DNA of 13,826 nt, from NCBI GenBank assembly GCA_002792395.1, contig PFOG01000133.1, forward strand, positions 1 through 13,826. The letters run 5' to 3'. The notes under the pieces were generated by a model, which did no database searches, was not told where the DNA came from, and saw only the letters and a program-made list of their open reading frames with translations. Shown in pieces: positions 12,616 to 13,826 of the stretch. Both the position numbers and the translations under genes were made by a program. The DNA is from Candidatus Portnoybacteria bacterium CG_4_10_14_0_2_um_filter_44_20. GTDB lineage: Bacteria > Patescibacteriota > Minisyncoccia > Portnoybacterales > GCA-002795985. Each line of letters opens with the position of its first letter. Within the stretch, counting starts at the first letter, position 1.

Positions 12616-13137
12616 TTATTCAACCCTAACGCCCAATTTTTCTTCCAATATTCGTTCTATTTTACCCAGCCGGGCCTTAACTACCACAAACTCATCTTCA
12701 AAATCCATTAGGCGTTTCAAAAAATGCTCCAGAGTAATTGCCAAATTGCGAATTTCGGCCAACAGGTCGTCGTGAACCCTATCAATTTTCTTATCCAAGC
12801 CGTCCATTCTTCTATCAAAACCATCCATTCTTTTGTCCAAAACTTCAATTCTTTTATCCAAGCCATCCATTCTTTTGTCCAAACCATCCATTCTTTTGTC
12901 TATAACTTCGATTTTCTTATCCAAGCCGTCCATTCTTTTGTCTATAACTTCGATTTTTTTATCCAAGCCATCCATTCTTTTGTCTATAACTTCGATTTTT
13001 TTATCCGTTCTCGCCAGTTTTTCGTCAACCGCAACCAAAATTACCTTTGTCTGTTGACCCAACAATGTTTCAATACTTTTCAAAGTTATATCTTCAGGTG
13101 CTTTCCTATTTTGTTTTTTAGAATCAATTTTATTCAT
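12616..13137 (-). CDS. Coiled-coil protein with 11 tandem heptads
   Basis: This 173-residue protein lacks membrane segments. A conserved head, S-I-E-T-L-L-G-Q-Q-T-K-V-I-L-V-A-V-D-E-K-L (21-41), is followed by 11 consecutive seven-residue units (45-121), mostly alternating DKKIEVI and DKRMDGL. A tail follows: L-E-H-F-L-K-R-L-M-D-F-E-D-E-F, then KARLGKIERILEEKLGVRVE. Isoleucine/valine and methionine/leucine spaced in heptads imply a long rigid coiled coil of about 11 nm. Head and tail match the next gene (13181-13456), which has no repeat block, so the block is an insertion or expansion in one paralog. The stop is 16 bases past the terminator stem. It starts 44 bases after the paralog's stop and may be co-transcribed. 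It has no known catalytic motif; tethering or scaffolding is a guess. Confidence 0.85.
   Translation of the reverse strand: MNKIDSKKQNRKAPEDITLKSIETLLGQQTKVILVAVDEKLARTDKKIEVIDKRMDGLDKKIEVIDKRMDGLDKKIEVIDKRMDGLDKRMDGLDKRIEVLDKRMDGFDRRMDGLDKKIDRVHDDLLAEIRNLAITLEHFLKRLMDFEDEFVVVKARLGKIERILEEKLGVRVE
12775..13005 (-). repeat. 21-base tandem repeat array (11 units)
   Basis: Eleven in-frame 21-base units (231 bases) code the heptads of the 12616-13137 protein. Units alternate between two types, so the higher-order period is 42 bases for the first six units. The last four are more diverged. Near-identical units make it prone to copy-number change and to assembly collapse. Confidence 0.85.
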
Positions 13138-13180
13138 GCTTCTATTTAAAAATTTTTAGGGAGATAATTACGGCTGACTT

Positions 13181-13456
13181 TTATTCAACCTTAACGCCCA
13201 ATTTCTCCTTCAAAATTTCCTCAATCTTGCCCATCCTTGCTTTCATTTTTCGAAACTCGTCGTTGAAATCAGTTAGCTGCTTCAAAAATTTATCTAAAGT
13301 GTTTATCCAATTATTGATTTCCAGCCTCATTTCATTCTTCGCTCTCTCGAGCCTCTCATCAACCGCGCTTAAAATAACTAAAGTCTGCTGATTAAGCAGA
13401 ACTTCAATATCTTTGAGTATCTTTTCTTTATCTTTTTGAAAATCTTGCTTGGCCAT
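13181..13456 (-). CDS. Small coiled-coil protein, repeat-free paralog
   Basis: This 91-residue helical protein starts MAKQDFQKDKEKILKDIEVL and continues L-N-Q-Q-T-L-V-I-L-S-A-V-D-E-R-L-E-R-A. It ends with L-D-K-F-L-K-Q-L-T-D-F-N-D-E-F, then KMKARMGKIEEILKEKLGVKVE. It aligns end to end with the flanks of the neighbouring 173-residue protein, with about half of the residues identical by eye, and represents the short ancestral form. No membrane segment or enzyme motif is seen. The ATG is six bases after a TAAAAT -10, so the mRNA is probably leaderless. It is the first gene of a two-gene unit with the paralog. Function unknown; the family is recognisable only by its head and its E-K-L-G-V-K-V-E end. 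Confidence 0.85.
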   Translation of the reverse strand: MAKQDFQKDKEKILKDIEVLLNQQTLVILSAVDERLERAKNEMRLEINNWINTLDKFLKQLTDFNDEFRKMKARMGKIEEILKEKLGVKVE

Positions 13457-13462
13457 ACTTCT

Positions 13463-13490
13463 ATTTTAATCCTTTTTGGAACTGTGTCAA
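13463..13490 (-). promoter_or_regulatory. Leaderless-type promoter of the coiled-coil pair
   Basis: Minus strand: TTGACA (13485-13490), a 16-base spacer, TAAAAT (13463-13468), then AGAAGT and ATG. The geometry (16-base spacer, six bases to ATG) is identical to the promoter at 8448-8475. Confidence 0.7.
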
Positions 13491-13505
13491 ATCATAAAAT
13501 CAACT

Positions 13506-13535
13506 AAAAATCCGTCCTTTGCGGACGGAATTTTT
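13506..13535 (-). terminator. Terminator after the glutamate-synthase-family gene
   Basis: TCCGTCC (13511-13517) pairs with GGACGGA (13523-13529) around a 5-base loop. Flanking AAAAA and TTTTT extend the stem. Read on the minus strand it ends in TTTTT, 18 bases after the stop codon at 13553, directly before the next promoter. Confidence 0.75.
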
Positions 13536-13552
13536 AATTAATTTCAAATCGT

Positions 13553-13826
13553 TTAAAAATCTAGGCCGTCTTCTGGCGGCTTCCCGTGTTCGTGGCCGTG
13601 GCCGTCGCAACCCTGCTGTTTCCGCTGCTGTTGCTGCTGCATCCAGGCCATAATGGCTGACCCTCCCGACATCGGAATGCCGGTGATCACCTGCGCCTCG
13701 AAAGTCAAGGCTCTCAAATCTTCCACAGAGAGCTTATGGATATCGTCATAACCACAAGCGGCAGCCAACATCTTAACTTCTTCGTTGCATTTCAAAAAGA
13801 AATTCGCTACCTTTTGAGCCGCTTCG
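13553..13826 (-). CDS. C-terminus of FMN-binding glutamate-synthase-family protein (partial)
   Basis: The frame is open to the window edge, so the 5' end is missing; a TTG at 13795 is not needed as a start. The last 91 residues read E-A-A-Q-K-V-A-N-F-F-L-K-C, then EVKMLAAACGYDD-IHKLS-EDLRAL-F-A. This matches the helical end of GltS-type, FMN-binding glutamate synthase domain proteins, where an E-[IV]-K-x-L-A-x-x-x-G-[HY] segment and a D-L-R-A motif close the beta-helix region. Such proteins transfer ammonia to 2-oxoglutarate or act in related flavin chemistry. After this the protein carries an unusual tail: W-M, then five glutamines, R-K-Q-Q, and CDGHGHEHGK, ending G-L-D-F. The Cys/His cluster could bind metal. 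A terminator follows. Assignment rests on a short segment, so it is moderate. Confidence 0.65.
   Translation of the reverse strand, partial: EAAQKVANFFLKCNEEVKMLAAACGYDDIHKLSVEDLRALTFEAQVITGIPMSGGSAIMAWMQQQQQRKQQGCDGHGHEHGKPPEDGLDF

Noticed and set aside
12775..13005. CRISPR array
   Set aside because: The repeats are contiguous 21-base units with no spacers and keep the reading frame of a coiled-coil protein.
12724..13149. Plus-strand frames with S-I-L-L-S-K-P-type repeats
   Set aside because: They are the antisense of the 21-base array in the coiled-coil gene; the periodicity alone keeps them open.

Overview
The window (13.8 kb, AT-rich, standard genetic code, since TGA acts as a stop after the CapA-family gene) most resembles a Patescibacteria (CPR) genome, probably Parcubacteria-like. 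This is an inference. It rests on an S12 with a long N-terminal insertion, a divergent stand-alone PurD-like ATP-grasp protein, a split PEP-synthase-like pair, tiny coiled-coil proteins, weak or absent Shine-Dalgarno sites, probable leaderless starts, and GC-rich palindromes between genes.

Layout. (1) 1-523: ribosomal protein S12 (rpsL), which loses its conserved C-terminus at about 480-490. There it meets, tail to tail, the cut 3' end of an arsG-like efflux gene; this is either a real rearrangement or an assembly chimera. (2) 3108-480, minus strand: an arsenic/metalloid operon in transcription order arsR, CxxC thioredoxin-fold protein, ArsP-type permease, ArsF-like protein (frameshifted), ArsG-like permease (truncated). 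Its promoter is near-consensus and is followed by a perfect palindromic operator. (3) 3125-3419: a GC-rich, hairpin-dense intergenic region. (4) 3420-8089, plus strand: six tightly spaced genes for a phosphohistidine swivelling-domain protein, a PEP-synthase-type ATP-grasp domain, an unrecognised membrane protein, a small cupin, an HD-domain phosphohydrolase and a membrane-anchored CapA-family protein. (5) 8138-9674, minus strand: a small coiled-coil gene with its own terminator and leaderless-type promoter, then mnmA (tRNA 2-thiouridylase) with its own promoter. (6) 9675-12599, plus strand: a regulatory intergenic region, the PurD-like gene, a MurL-like gene (UDP-MurNAc-L-Ala-L-Glu epimerase family) and a strong terminator. 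(7) 12616-13826, minus strand: two paralogous coiled-coil genes, one carrying an 11-heptad expansion, and the C-terminal end of an FMN-binding glutamate-synthase-family protein that runs off the window.

How the genes work together. The ars operon looks like a self-regulated metalloid or organoarsenical sensing, redox and efflux unit, but two of its five genes are damaged here. The six-gene plus-strand cluster pairs an ATP-to-histidine phosphotransfer module that lacks the PEP/pyruvate domain with an unknown membrane protein, a cupin, an HD hydrolase and a CapA-family phosphoesterase-like protein. It is the best candidate in the window for an undescribed pathway. The MurL-like gene points to a racemase-independent route to D-glutamate for peptidoglycan. 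Three small coiled-coil proteins share a C-terminal signature, and two of them share the same compact promoter fused to the start codon.
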